From: Lapillicoccus jejuensis
GTDB lineage: Bacteria; Actinomycetota; Actinomycetes; Actinomycetales; Dermatophilaceae
DNA length: 64,000 bases
Direction of reading: 5' to 3'
Assembly: GCF_006715055.1 (NCBI RefSeq)
Contig: NZ_VFMN01000001.1
Location: 1,860,001 to 1,924,000, forward strand
The first letter of the stretch is position 1; each line of letters begins with the position of its first letter. Shown here piece after piece: positions 15,373 to 23,753 of this stretch. The notes under the pieces were generated by a model. It saw nothing but the letters and a program-made list of their open reading frames with translations. It was not told the origin of the DNA and made no database searches. Made by a program: the position numbers and the translations under genes.

Positions 15373-16578
15373 GTGCTGCGCCGGCTCGGCGGCTTCACGC
15401 TCCTCCCGCTGCTCTCGCTCGTCACCCCCTTCGTGCTGCTGCCCGTCGTCGCCCGGGTGGCCGGCCCGCAGGGGTGGTCCAGCGTGGTCGCCGGGCAGTC
15501 GGTCGGGACCTTCGGGGCCACGGTCGTCTTCTGGGGGTGGAACGTCATCGGCCCGGTCGAGGCCGCCCGCGCCCGCGGGCCCGAGCTCACCGGCCTCTAC
15601 GGCAGCAGCCTGCGCACCCGGCTGCTGCTGCTCGCCCCCGTCCTGCCGGCCGCGGCGCTCGTGAGCGCGGTCGTCGCCCAGCCGGGCTACCGCGCCGTCG
15701 CGGCGTCGATGGCGCTCGCGACGTCGCTGCTCGGGCTGTCGCCGGCCTGGTGGGGGATCGGGGTCGGCCGTCCGGCCGTGCTGTTCTGGTACGACACCGT
15801 CCCGCGCGTCGCCGCCGCCGCGCTCGCCGTCCCGGTGGTGCTGGCGACCCGCGCCATCTGGACCTACCCGCTGCTGCTCGTCGTCGCGACGGTCGTCGGG
15901 CTCGTCGCCTTCCAGCGCCGCCACGCGCCGGGCGCGGACTGGTCGCCGCTGCCGCTGGGCCGTGCGGCCCGCGAGCTGCAAGCGCAGGCCGGCACCGCCG
16001 GGGTCAACCTCGTCGGGACGGCGTACGCCGCCACGCCCGCCCCCGTCGCGACGGCCGCCTTCCCCGGCGCGGTCGCCTCGCCGCTCAGCTCGGCCGACGC
16101 GGTCTACCGGCTGGGGCTCTTCGCCGTCGTCGCCACCGGCAACGCCTTCCAGGGGTGGACCCTCGAGCCGGACGCCGACCGGGGCGAGCGAGCGCGGCGC
16201 CACCGCACCGCCGTCCTCGCCCACCTCGCGCTCGGCGTCGCCGGCCTGCTCGTCCTCGCCCTGCTCGGGCCGTGGCTGACCGGGCTGCTCTTCGGTGCAC
16301 CGGTCGCCGCGTCGCGCGAGCTGGGGGTCGCGTACGGCGCCGCGTTCCTGCTCATCTCGGCCAGCACGCCGTACGTGCGCAACCTGCTGCTGCCGGCCGG
16401 CCGCACCCGGCTCGTGCTCGCCTGGACCGCCGCGTCGGCCGTCGCCGGGCTGGCCGTCATGCTCGTGGCCGCCGCCCGCGGGTGGCTCGCCGGAGTGGCC
16501 TGGGGGATGGCGGCCAGCGAGCTCGTCCTCCTGCTCGGGGTGCTCGGGCCGGCGCTGCGGGTGCGGAGGGCGCTGTGA
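15373..16578 (+). CDS. Polysaccharide flippase-like multi-pass membrane protein
   Basis: 401 residues with about 12 membrane helices and the general look of the Wzx/MATE-like polysaccharide exporter family: an N-terminal FTLLPLLSLVTPFVLLPVVARVAGPQGW and a paired repeat later in the chain. Such proteins move lipid-linked oligosaccharides across the membrane. The start GTG is close to the lemA stop, and the stop overlaps the glycosyltransferase start (GTGA). That overlap supports a role in making a surface glycan. Family membership is judged from pattern, not close similarity. Confidence 0.75.
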   Translation: MLRRLGGFTLLPLLSLVTPFVLLPVVARVAGPQGWSSVVAGQSVGTFGATVVFWGWNVIGPVEAARARGPELTGLYGSSLRTRLLLLAPVLPAAALVSAVVAQPGYRAVAASMALATSLLGLSPAWWGIGVGRPAVLFWYDTVPRVAAAALAVPVVLATRAIWTYPLLLVVATVVGLVAFQRRHAPGADWSPLPLGRAARELQAQAGTAGVNLVGTAYAATPAPVATAAFPGAVASPLSSADAVYRLGLFAVVATGNAFQGWTLEPDADRGERARRHRTAVLAHLALGVAGLLVLALLGPWLTGLLFGAPVAASRELGVAYGAAFLLISASTPYVRNLLLPAGRTRLVLAWTAASAVAGLAVMLVAAARGWLAGVAWGMAASELVLLLGVLGPALRVRRAL

Positions 16579-17480
16579 GCCCGCCGCCGCCGCTGCACCC
16601 GGACCGCGTCGCGGCGGTCGTCGCCGCCCTCGACCCGCCGGCGTCGCTCGTCGACGCAACCCGCGAGACCCTGCGCCAGGTCGGGCGCGTCGTCGTCGTC
16701 GACGACGGCTCCGGCCCGGCGTCGGCTCCGCTGTTCGCGGCGCTCGAGGACCTCGGGGCCGAGGTCCTGCACCGGCCCAACGGTGGGATCGCGGCCGCCC
16801 TCAACACCGGTCTCGAGCACGTCCGGCGCACCGGCGGGGCGCCGTACGTCCTCACGCTGGACCAGGACAGCCGGCTCGGGCCGGACTACGTCGTGCGCGC
16901 GCTCGCGACGGCGGCGCGGCTCGAGCGCGCTCGCGTGGGGTACGGCGTCGTGGCGGCCGAGAGCTACCGCGGGCACCGCTCGCCCACCGACGGCGGGGTG
17001 GACCTGCTCGAAGGGAGGGTGCGGTGGGCGTTCGACCCGATGCAGTCGGGGTGGCTGCTGCCGGCCCGGACGGTCGCCGCCGTCGGGCTCCTCGAGGAGG
17101 GGCTCGTCATCGACGCGGTCGACTCGGAGTACACCGCCCGCTGCCGCGCCCACGGGCTGCCGCCGGCGGTGGGCGAGGGGTGCGCCCTCGAGCACGGGCA
17201 GGGCGAGCGGCGGCCCGCCCGGGTGCTCGGTCGCGCGGTCGGCGGCTTCAACCGGCACTCCCCGCTGCGGGTGCGCTACCTCACCCGCAACGGCACGCTG
17301 CTCACCCGCCGCTACCTCGCGACCCAGCCGCGGTGGGTCCTGCGGCGGCTCGCGACCGAGACCGTCGCCCACCTGCTGCGGCTCGCCTTCGACCACGAGC
17401 AGCGCGGCGCGCTGGTGCGGGCGGTGGTGCTGGGCTGGCGGGACGGGCTGCTCGGTCGCACCGGCCGGATCGAAGGCTGA
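16575..17480 (+). CDS. Family 2 glycosyltransferase (rhamnosyltransferase-like)
   Basis: 301 residues, GT-A fold. It opens with VAAVVAALDPPASLVDA, then VVVVDDGSGP, the GGIAAALNTGLEHV helix and the DxD-type motif VLTLDQDSRLGPDYV, whose DQDS form is common in RfbF-like rhamnosyltransferases. The acceptor half contains FDPMQSGWLLPARTV and IDAVDSEYTARCRAHG. The donor sugar cannot be proved. The GTG start overlaps the flippase stop, so the two probably work in one surface-glycan pathway. Two tandem palindromic repeats follow the stop. Confidence 0.85.
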   Translation: MSPPPPLHPDRVAAVVAALDPPASLVDATRETLRQVGRVVVVDDGSGPASAPLFAALEDLGAEVLHRPNGGIAAALNTGLEHVRRTGGAPYVLTLDQDSRLGPDYVVRALATAARLERARVGYGVVAAESYRGHRSPTDGGVDLLEGRVRWAFDPMQSGWLLPARTVAAVGLLEEGLVIDAVDSEYTARCRAHGLPPAVGEGCALEHGQGERRPARVLGRAVGGFNRHSPLRVRYLTRNGTLLTRRYLATQPRWVLRRLATETVAHLLRLAFDHEQRGALVRAVVLGWRDGLLGRTGRIEG

Positions 17481-17486
17481 CCCACC

Positions 17487-17633
17487 CGAATCGGATTCGG
17501 CCCGGTCGGCTCGGGTCGGGACGGGAGCCGAGTGGGCCGAATCCGAGTCGGCCGGCTCACTCGAATCGGATTCACCGGTCTTGGCTCGGGTCGTGACGGG
17601 AGCCGAGTGGGCCGAATCCGATTCGCGGGGGTT
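17487..17633. repeat. Two tandem ~75-bp palindromic repeats between convergent genes
   Basis: The units begin CGAATCGGATTC at 17487 and 17562, exactly 75 bases apart. Each has an outer stem (CGAATCGGATTC against GGGCCGAATCCGA and following bases) and an inner GGCTC/GAGCC stem. A shared core of about 45 bases differs at few positions. The pair lies between the glycosyltransferase and hxlR stops and may terminate both. Confidence 0.8.
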
Positions 17634-17645
17634 GCGCCGGGCGCG

Positions 17646-18173
17646 TCAGGAGGCGGCGTCGAGGTGGAACCGACGGCGGACCTCGGGGCGGTCGCGCAGT
17701 CGCTCGGGGAACCCGGGGCCCATGACCATCTCCACGTCGCCGGAGCCGAGCCGCTCGTGGCACTCGCCGCACACCAGCTCGGGGGTCGCGACGTGCTCGC
17801 CGTGGCGGTGGCTGCGGTGGCGGACCTGGACGGCCGGACCGTCCTCGTCGGCGAGCCAGCGGTTGCCGAACTCGAGCAGCGCCATGAGGACCGGCTGCAC
17901 GTCGCGGCCCTTGGGCGTGAGGACGTACTCGTACCGCACCGGGTCGCTCGCGTACGGCTCGCGCTCGAGCAGGCCGTGCTCGACGAGGAGCCCCAGCCGG
18001 TCGCTCAGCGTGCTGCGGGCGATGCCGAGCGAGGCCTGCAGGTCCTCGAAGCGCCGCAGGCCGTAGAACGCCTCGCGCAGCACGAGCGGGGTCCACGGGT
18101 CGCCGATGACGTCGAGGGTGCGGGCGATCCCGCACGGCCAGGTGGCGAAGGAGGTCCGGCGCATGAGGGACAT
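17646..18173 (-). CDS. HxlR family transcriptional regulator
   Basis: 175 residues. The HxlR winged helix covers about 10-110: C-GIARTLDVIGDPWTPLVLREAF, then YGLRRFEDLQASLGIARSTLSDRL and the RYEYVLTPKGRD wing. The N-terminal Cys (CGIA) is the conserved family Cys that senses electrophiles in some members. A C-terminal extension (about 120-175) contains HRHGEHVATPELVCGECHERL, a possible metal site. It is divergent from an MFS exporter gene, the usual arrangement when the regulator controls it. Confidence 0.88.
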   Translation of the reverse strand: MSLMRRTSFATWPCGIARTLDVIGDPWTPLVLREAFYGLRRFEDLQASLGIARSTLSDRLGLLVEHGLLEREPYASDPVRYEYVLTPKGRDVQPVLMALLEFGNRWLADEDGPAVQVRHRSHRHGEHVATPELVCGECHERLGSGDVEMVMGPGFPERLRDRPEVRRRFHLDAAS

Positions 18174-18245
18174 CGTACGCCCCTTATCGGGGTCTTGACG
18201 TGCACCGTTGCATCATCAGACTTCAGCGGGCTATCGTCCCGTCTC
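18174..18245. promoter_or_regulatory. Divergent hxlR / MFS control region
   Basis: 72 bases between two start codons, less GC-rich than its surroundings. It holds an inverted repeat CCCC-TTATC-GGGG (18180-18192), TTGACG (18195-18200) and TATCGT (18232-18237), which ends 8 bases before the MFS ATG. HxlR would be expected to bind here. Confidence 0.5.
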
Positions 18246-19739
18246 ATGACGAGACCCACTGCCGACGGGGTGCACGCCCGCCGTACGGCGTCCCCGCGGC
18301 TGCTGTTCGCGATGGTGTCCCTCGGGGTCTTCGCGGCCTCGCTCGACCTCTTCGTCGTCAACGTCGCCATGCCCGACCTCGTCCGCGAGTTCGCGCAGCG
18401 GGACCTCGGTGCCCTGTCGTGGGTGCTCAACGGGTACGCGATCGTCTACGCCGCGCTCCTCGTCCCGGCCGGCCGGACGGCGGACCTGCTCGGGCGGCGG
18501 CGGTCGTTCGTCGTCGGGATGCTGCTCTTCACGGCCGCGTCGGCGGCCTGCGCGCTGGCCCCGTCGGTCGGGCTGCTCGTCCTCGCCCGCCTCGTCCAGG
18601 CGGCCGGGGCCGCGATGCTCACGCCGGCCTCGCTCGGCCTCGTCCTGCCGGCCTTCGCGCCCGCCGCCCGGGGCGGCGTCATCGCCGCCTGGTCCGCGGT
18701 GGGCGCCGTGGGGGCGGCCACCGGTCCGGTCCTCGGCGGGGCGCTGACCGAGGTCAGCTGGCGGCTGATCTTCGCCGTCAACCTGCCGCTCGGGCTGGCC
18801 GCGGCGGTCTTCGCCGCCCGGCGGGTGCCCGAGACGCGCCCGGAGGGCGGGGGACGGCTCCCGGACCTGCTCGGGTCGCTGCTCGTCATGGTCGGGGTCG
18901 CCGGGGTCGTCCTCGCCATCGTCCAGGGCCGACCCTGGGGCTGGACCTCGGGCGGCGTGGTCGCGTCCGCGGTCGTCGGGGTCCTCGCGCTCGCCTCCGC
19001 CGTCGTCCGCTCGACCCGGCATCCCGAGCCGGCCCTCGACGTCGCCCTGCTGCGGGTGCCGTCGCTCGCCGTCGCGGTGGCCGCGGCGACCGTGTTCTTC
19101 ACCGGCTTCGCCGCCATGCTCATCGCCGGGGTCCTCTTCCTCACCGGCGTGTGGGGGCACTCGGTCCTGCGCGCCGGCGCCGAGATGTCGGTCGGGCCGG
19201 CACTCGCCGTCGTCGGCGCGGTGGCTGCCTCCCGCCTCGGGCCGCGGTACGGCGCCGGCCGCGTCGGGGCGGCCGGGGCGGTCGTCGTCGCCGTGGGCTT
19301 GAGCACGTACCCGCTGCTCGTCACCGCGACCCCGGCCTACACCCGGACGTTCCTGCCCGGGCAGGTGCTCACCGGACTCGGCGTCGGCCTGGCGCTGCCG
19401 GCCTTCACCTCGCTGGCCGTGGCCGCCGCCCCGCCCGCGCGGTTCGCGACGGCGATCGGGCTGTCGACCGCGTTCCGGCAGGTGGGCAGCGCGCTCGGCG
19501 TCGCCGTCTTCGTCGCCGTCCTCGGCACCCCCGGACCGGGCCAGGCGGTCGCCGCGTTCGGCACGGCGTGGCACGTCATGGCGGTCTGCGTGCTGGCCGC
19601 CGCGGTCCTGCTCGCGACGGCGCGTCGTACGGCCCCGGCGACGGCCCCGGCGACGGCCCCGGTGACGGCCCCGGCGACGGTCTCCGAGCCCGCGGGGGAG
19701 GCCGACCCGGTGCGGGTCGTGGCCGACCCGGCCACCTGA
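18246..19739 (+). CDS. MFS drug/proton antiporter, DHA2 (EmrB/QacA) family
   Basis: 497 residues with about 14 membrane helices. Motif A appears as GRTADLLGRRRSFVVG, and motif C-like GAVGAATGPVLGGALTE marks an antiporter. LDLFVVNVAMPDL near the start is the DHA2 pattern. It would pump toxic hydrophobic compounds out using the proton gradient. The tail has four PAT-type repeats encoded by a 12-bp tandem repeat. Control by the divergent HxlR protein is likely. The start is the ATG after CGTCCCGTCTC. Confidence 0.88.
   Translation: MTRPTADGVHARRTASPRLLFAMVSLGVFAASLDLFVVNVAMPDLVREFAQRDLGALSWVLNGYAIVYAALLVPAGRTADLLGRRRSFVVGMLLFTAASAACALAPSVGLLVLARLVQAAGAAMLTPASLGLVLPAFAPAARGGVIAAWSAVGAVGAATGPVLGGALTEVSWRLIFAVNLPLGLAAAVFAARRVPETRPEGGGRLPDLLGSLLVMVGVAGVVLAIVQGRPWGWTSGGVVASAVVGVLALASAVVRSTRHPEPALDVALLRVPSLAVAVAAATVFFTGFAAMLIAGVLFLTGVWGHSVLRAGAEMSVGPALAVVGAVAASRLGPRYGAGRVGAAGAVVVAVGLSTYPLLVTATPAYTRTFLPGQVLTGLGVGLALPAFTSLAVAAAPPARFATAIGLSTAFRQVGSALGVAVFVAVLGTPGPGQAVAAFGTAWHVMAVCVLAAAVLLATARRTAPATAPATAPVTAPATVSEPAGEADPVRVVADPAT
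19631..19678 (+). repeat. 12-bp tandem repeat (four units) in the MFS gene tail
   Basis: GGCCCCGGCGAC repeats four times with one change, encoding an Ala/Pro/Thr cytoplasmic tail after the last membrane helix. Confidence 0.85.
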
Positions 19740-19772
19740 CACCCCTCCAGCCACCCGACCCGAGAGGCCCCC

Positions 19773-20183
19773 ATGACCGACCCCACCCCCCTCACGCCGG
19801 GCACGACCTTCGAGCACGCGACGACGGTCACGGTCCTCGAGACCGCGGCGGACCGGGTCGTCGCCCGGGCCACCCTCGGCCCGGCGAACCACACCCCGTG
19901 GGGCATCGTCCACGGCGGCACCTACGCCTCGTTCGTCGAGACCGTCGCCAGCGTCGGCGCCTCCGCGGCGGTCGCCGGTCGGGGCCAGGTCGCCGTCGGC
20001 CTCAGCAACGCGACGCACTTCCTGCGCGCGCTCACCGCCGGCGAGGTGACCGTCACCGGCGAGCCGGTGTTCCAGGGCCGCACCCACCAGCTGTGGCAGG
20101 TGCGTGTCGTCGACGAGGAGGACCGCCTCGTCGCGCACGGCGAGGTGCGCCTGCAGAACATCGACCCGCCCGGCGCGCGCTGA
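19773..20183 (+). CDS. PaaI-type hotdog thioesterase
   Basis: 136 residues. The hotdog fold is shown by ANHTPWGIVHGGTYASFVETVASVGA (the HGG loop and long central helix), then VGLSNATHFLRALTAGEVTVTGEPVFQGRTHQLWQVRVVDEEDRLVAHGEV strands. Members hydrolyse acyl-CoA thioesters, often aryl-acyl-CoA. GAGAGG precedes the ATG. It lies 33 bases after the MFS gene and may be on the same transcript. The substrate is not known. Confidence 0.88.
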   Translation: MTDPTPLTPGTTFEHATTVTVLETAADRVVARATLGPANHTPWGIVHGGTYASFVETVASVGASAAVAGRGQVAVGLSNATHFLRALTAGEVTVTGEPVFQGRTHQLWQVRVVDEEDRLVAHGEVRLQNIDPPGAR

Positions 20184-20219
20184 CCTCGTGGACCACCAGG
20201 GCGCCGTACGGCGGCGTGC

Positions 20220-20876
20220 TCAGCCCAGGTCGGTCGCGCCCGACCGTGCCCGCAGCCGGCGGACGACGACGACGACGGCCGCGACGGTGACGGCCGCGAC
20301 GACGAGCTTCTGGACGATCCCGGCGTAGTCCTCGACGAGGTACCAGCTCTCGCCGAGCAGGTAGCCGGCGGTGACGAAGACGGTGTTCCAGACCAGGCTG
20401 CCGAGCGCGGTGAGGCCGAGGAAGAGCGGCAGCGGCATGCGCTGGATGCCCGCCGGCACGGAGATCATGCTGCGGAACAGCGGCACCATCCGGCCGAAGA
20501 ACACGGCCTTGGCGCCGTGCCGGGCGAACCACGCCTCCGACCGGTCGACGTCCTCGACCTTGAGCAGCGGCACCCGCGCGACGAGGGCGCGGGTGCGCTC
20601 GCGGCCGAGCGCCGCCCCGACGGCGTAGACGACCCAGGCGCCGACGAGCGAGCCCAGCGTCGTCCAGAACAGCGCGCCGACGAACGAGAAGGTGCCCTGG
20701 CTGGCGGCGAACCCGGCCAGCGGCAGGACGAGCTCGCTCGGCACCGGCGGGAACACGTTGTCCAGTCCGACGAGGACGGCGGCGCCGGGCCCTCCGAGGG
20801 TCTCCATGAGGCCGACGGCCCAGCCGGCCATCCCCTCGGGCTCGGGCGTGGCGCGCGGCAGCGTCGTGGTGGTCAT
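20220..20876 (-). CDS. DedA family membrane protein, copy 1
   Basis: 218 residues with about five membrane or re-entrant segments. The DedA core is FPPVPSELVLPLAGFAASQG, RHGAKAVFFGRMVPLFRSMISVPAGIQRMPLPLF and LGSLVWNTVFVTAGYLLGESW. DedA proteins act in membrane homeostasis, and some are flippases for undecaprenyl phosphate or phosphatidylethanolamine. It is adjacent to and downstream of a second DedA gene (18 bases apart), so the pair is probably co-transcribed. Confidence 0.9.
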   Translation of the reverse strand: MTTTTLPRATPEPEGMAGWAVGLMETLGGPGAAVLVGLDNVFPPVPSELVLPLAGFAASQGTFSFVGALFWTTLGSLVGAWVVYAVGAALGRERTRALVARVPLLKVEDVDRSEAWFARHGAKAVFFGRMVPLFRSMISVPAGIQRMPLPLFLGLTALGSLVWNTVFVTAGYLLGESWYLVEDYAGIVQKLVVAAVTVAAVVVVVRRLRARSGATDLG

Positions 20877-20894
20877 CGGGGCATCACTCTCGGG

Positions 20895-21545
20895 TCAGAG
20901 GGCGTCGTCGACGGCCTTGCGGTGGCGCCACCACTCGATGGCGACGGGGATGAGGGACAGCACGACGATGACGACGATGGCGGCGTCGAGGTTCTTGCCG
21001 ATGGCGGGGAAGGCGTTGCCGAGGAAGTAGCCGAGGAGGGTGACGAGCAGGACCCACAGCAGCGCGCCGACGGCCGACCACTCGAAGAAGCGACGCCGCG
21101 ACATCTGCGAGGCGCCGGCGACGAGGGTGACGTAGGTGCGCACGATCGGCACGAAGCGGCCGATGACGAGGGCCTTGTTGCCGTGGCGGTCGAAGAAGGC
21201 GCGGGACTGGTCGAGGTACTTGCGCTTGACGATGCGGCCGTCGCGTTCGTAAAAGCGGTGCCCGAGCAGGCGTCCCAGCTCGTAGCCGACGACGTTGCCG
21301 AGGAACGCGGCGAGGACCATGAGCGCCAGCGCGACCGGGAGCGAGGGCAGGTGCGGCTTGCCGGCGGCGATGAACAGGCCGACGGCGAAGAGCAGCGAGT
21401 CGCCGGGCAGGATCGGGAAGAGCAGGCCGCACTCGACGAAGACGATGACGAGGGTGAGCACGAAGAAGGCGGCCCCGTACGTCTCGAAGAGGTAGTTCGG
21501 GTCCAACCAGCTGGGCCCCAGGGCCGGCGCGAGCGTCGTCATCAC
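20895..21545 (-). CDS. DedA family membrane protein, copy 2
   Basis: 216 residues with the same core as its neighbour: ECGLLFPILPGDSLLFAVGL, RHGNKALVIGRFVPIVRTYVTLVAGASQMSRRRF and LLWVLLVTLLGYFLGNAF. A GTG start at 21545, directly before an in-frame ATG, is chosen because a minus-strand TACCGT box ends 7 bases before it. The two copies differ enough to be old paralogues rather than a recent duplication. Confidence 0.9.
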   Translation of the reverse strand: MMTTLAPALGPSWLDPNYLFETYGAAFFVLTLVIVFVECGLLFPILPGDSLLFAVGLFIAAGKPHLPSLPVALALMVLAAFLGNVVGYELGRLLGHRFYERDGRIVKRKYLDQSRAFFDRHGNKALVIGRFVPIVRTYVTLVAGASQMSRRRFFEWSAVGALLWVLLVTLLGYFLGNAFPAIGKNLDAAIVVIVVLSLIPVAIEWWRHRKAVDDAL

Positions 21546-21552
21546 CTGGCAA

Positions 21553-21558
21553 ACGGTA
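21553..21558 (-). promoter_or_regulatory. -10 box (TACCGT) of a leaderless promoter, minus strand
   Basis: TACCGT on the minus strand ends 7 bases before the GTG whose first base is 21545. Confidence 0.45.
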
Positions 21559-21611
21559 GGGGGTCGCGGCGGGTTCCGCGGTCGCCGTCCGGCGCCGCGG
21601 CCCCGGGCGGC

Positions 21612-21617
21612 TAGCGT
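21612..21617 (+). promoter_or_regulatory. -10 box (TAGCGT) of a leaderless promoter
   Basis: TAGCGT is 7 bases before the GTG at 21625. It overlaps the alternative upstream GTG at 21616, which is therefore unlikely to be the start. Confidence 0.5.
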
Positions 21618-21624
21618 GCCGTCG

Positions 21625-22239
21625 GTGAGCGAGCAGCCGCCGGTGGGCGTCGGGCCGTGGGAGGGCCCGTGGCCGGCCGGCAACCACTGGGACCCCGAGC
21701 TGCTCGCGGGCGGCGACCGGCGCAACGTCGTCGACCGCTACCGCTACTGGCGGCTCGAGGCCGTCGTCGCCGACCTCGACCGGACCCGGCACCCGGTGCA
21801 CGTCGCCGTCGAGAACTGGGGCCACGACTTCAACATCGGCTCGGTCGTGCGGACCGCCAACGCCGTCAACGCGGCCGCCGTCCACATCGTCGGCAAGCGG
21901 CGGTGGAACCGCCGCGGGGCGATGGTCACCGACCGCTACCTGCACGAGGTGCACCACCCGGACGTCGCCGACCTCGTCGCCTGGGCGGGCGAGCGCGGGC
22001 TGCCGCTCGTGGCGATCGACAACGTCCCCGGGTCGCGGCCGATCGAGCGGGCGCGGCTGCCACGGGAGTGCGTCCTGCTCTTCGGGCAGGAGGGTCCGGG
22101 GCTGACCCCGCAGGCCCTCGCGGCCGCCGCAGACGTCCTGCACATCACCCAGTTCGGGTCGACGAGGTCGATCAACGCCGGCGCCGCCGCCGCGATCGCG
22201 CTGCACACCTGGGTGGTCCAGCACGCCGACTTGGGCTAG
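21625..22239 (+). CDS. TrmH/SpoU family RNA methyltransferase
   Basis: 204 residues with the three SPOUT motifs: ENWGHDFNIGSVVRTANAVNA (motif 1), LLFGQEGPGLTP (motif 2) and ITQFGSTRSINAGAAAAIALH (motif 3). These form the trefoil knot that binds S-adenosylmethionine. Members methylate a ribose 2'-OH in tRNA or rRNA; the target position is not clear. A short N-terminal extension (about 35 residues) precedes the core. A 68-nt hairpin follows the stop. Confidence 0.9.
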   Translation: MSEQPPVGVGPWEGPWPAGNHWDPELLAGGDRRNVVDRYRYWRLEAVVADLDRTRHPVHVAVENWGHDFNIGSVVRTANAVNAAAVHIVGKRRWNRRGAMVTDRYLHEVHHPDVADLVAWAGERGLPLVAIDNVPGSRPIERARLPRECVLLFGQEGPGLTPQALAAAADVLHITQFGSTRSINAGAAAAIALHTWVVQHADLG

Positions 22240-22252
22240 CCCCGAGGGGCGA

Positions 22253-22320
22253 CTCCTTGCTCCGGAAGTGACCAAATCCGACTGCACGACAACGGATCCG
22301 GGCACATCCGGAGCAAGGAG
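22253..22320. terminator. 68-nt two-part hairpin after the methyltransferase gene
   Basis: The perfect 14-bp outer arms are CTCCTTGCTCCGGA (22253-22266) and its complement (22307-22320). An inner ATCCG/CGGAT stem is at 22276-22280 and 22293-22297. It insulates the glycan operon from the upstream gene. Confidence 0.75.
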
Positions 22321-22380
22321 ACGTCGTCCTGGCGGGAGCGGCGGAGCCGAGCGCGTTCCCTGGCAGTTCGCCCGGAGGGG

Positions 22381-22442
22381 TTGACGCCGGACCGTCGTGC
22401 GCTGTTATCTATTAGGCAACCTTCCTGATAGAAAGGCTCACC
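22381..22442 (+). promoter_or_regulatory. Promoter and operator of the glycan-degradation operon
   Basis: TTGACG (22381-22386), an 18-base spacer and TTATCT (22405-22410) form a promoter. Directly after it is TATTAGG-N7-CCTGATA (22410-22430), a near-perfect inverted repeat of the TTAGG/CCTAA type used by ROK repressors. AGAAAGG (22430-22436) serves as ribosome binding site. The layout suggests repression by the ROK protein encoded second in the operon. Confidence 0.7.
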
Positions 22443-23753
22443 ATGACGACGACGTCCAGCGGGGTCCGGCTGCGCAGCCGGCGCGCCACCGCCCTCGTCG
22501 ACGCCGTCGCGTCCCTGGGTGACCCCGCCGTCACCGCCCTCGTCGAGGCGTGCCTGCACCGCACCCCCGAGCGCGCCTTCGTCCCCCAGCCCGACGGCAC
22601 GACCGCCGTCCTCACCGGCGACATCCCGGCCATGTGGCTGCGCGACGCGAGCATCCAGGCCGGCACCTACCTGCGCTTCACCGACGACGCCGACCTCCAG
22701 GACGTCCTCGCCGGCGTCGTCGCCCGGCTCACCGCCGCCGTCGTCCACGACCCCTACGCCAACGCCGTCAACCTCGGCCCGACCGGCGCCAGCTGGGACG
22801 CCAGCGACGGCCACGACGACCCGTGGGTGTGGGAGCGCAAGTACGAGATCGACTCGCTCGCCCACGTCCTGGACCTGCTCGGCCGCTGGTGGCGCACCAC
22901 CGGGCGCACCGACGTCCTCGGCGAGGCCGCCCGCGCCGCCGTCGCCACCGCCCTCGAGATCCTCGAGCTCGAGCGGGACCACGCGGCGTCGTCGTACCGG
23001 TTCACCCGCGACACCCACCTGACCATCGACACCCTCGGCCGGGGCGGTCTCGGCAGCCCGGTCGCCGTCACCGGGATGAGCTGGACCGGCTTCCGCCCCA
23101 GCGACGACGCCTGCACCTTCCACTTCACGAGCGCCGGCAACCTCTTCGCCGCCGCCGCGCTCGAGCGGCTCGCCCCGCTCGCCCGGGCGGTGTGGGCCGA
23201 CGAGGCCCTTGCCGCCCGGTGCGTCCGCCTCGCCACCGGTCTGCGCGACGCCACCCTCGAGCACGCCGTCGTCGACGACCCGCACCACGGACGCGTCCTC
23301 GCCTACGAGGTCGACGGCCTCGGTGGCACCCTGCTGGCCGACGACCCGAACAGCCCGAGCCTGCTCGGTCTGCCGCTGCTCGGCGCGCTCCCGTACGGCG
23401 CCCTGTACGCCGCCACCCGCACGCTCGTCCTCTCCGGCGCCAACCCCTGGTACTACGCCGGCGTGCACGCCGCCGGCCTCGGCTCCCCGCACACCGAGCC
23501 GGGCTACGTGTGGCCGATCGGCCTCGTCGCGGCCGCGCTCACCGGCACCGCCGACGACCGCCGCGCGACCCTCGGGCGGCTCGCGCGGACCGACGGCGGC
23601 ACCGGCCACGTCCACGAGTCCTTCCACGTCGACGACCCCTCGCGGTGGACGCGGGAGTGGTTCTCGTGGGGCGACTGCACCCTCGTCGACCTCGCCGCCG
23701 CGGTCGCCACCGACCGCGGCCGGCTCGTCGCCGACCCGCTGGAGGCCCCGTGA
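22443..23753 (+). CDS. GH125 exo-alpha-1,6-mannosidase
   Basis: 436 residues along an (alpha/alpha)6 barrel. Motifs typical of GH125 (formerly DUF1237): GDIPAMWLRDASIQAGTYL, WERKYEIDSLAHVLDLL, RDTHLTIDTLGRGG, TGMSWTGFRPSDDACTF, GGTLLADDPNSPSLLGLPLL, HTEPGYVWPIGLVAAAL and VHESFHVDDPSRWTREWFSW. The family removes non-reducing alpha-1,6-mannose with inversion and no metal ion. There is no signal peptide, so it acts on imported oligosaccharides. First gene of a nine-gene operon; its stop overlaps the ROK gene start (GTGA). In pneumococcus a GH125 enzyme works with GH38 on N-glycan mannose, as may happen here. Confidence 0.93.
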   Translation: MTTTSSGVRLRSRRATALVDAVASLGDPAVTALVEACLHRTPERAFVPQPDGTTAVLTGDIPAMWLRDASIQAGTYLRFTDDADLQDVLAGVVARLTAAVVHDPYANAVNLGPTGASWDASDGHDDPWVWERKYEIDSLAHVLDLLGRWWRTTGRTDVLGEAARAAVATALEILELERDHAASSYRFTRDTHLTIDTLGRGGLGSPVAVTGMSWTGFRPSDDACTFHFTSAGNLFAAAALERLAPLARAVWADEALAARCVRLATGLRDATLEHAVVDDPHHGRVLAYEVDGLGGTLLADDPNSPSLLGLPLLGALPYGALYAATRTLVLSGANPWYYAGVHAAGLGSPHTEPGYVWPIGLVAAALTGTADDRRATLGRLARTDGGTGHVHESFHVDDPSRWTREWFSWGDCTLVDLAAAVATDRGRLVADPLEAP

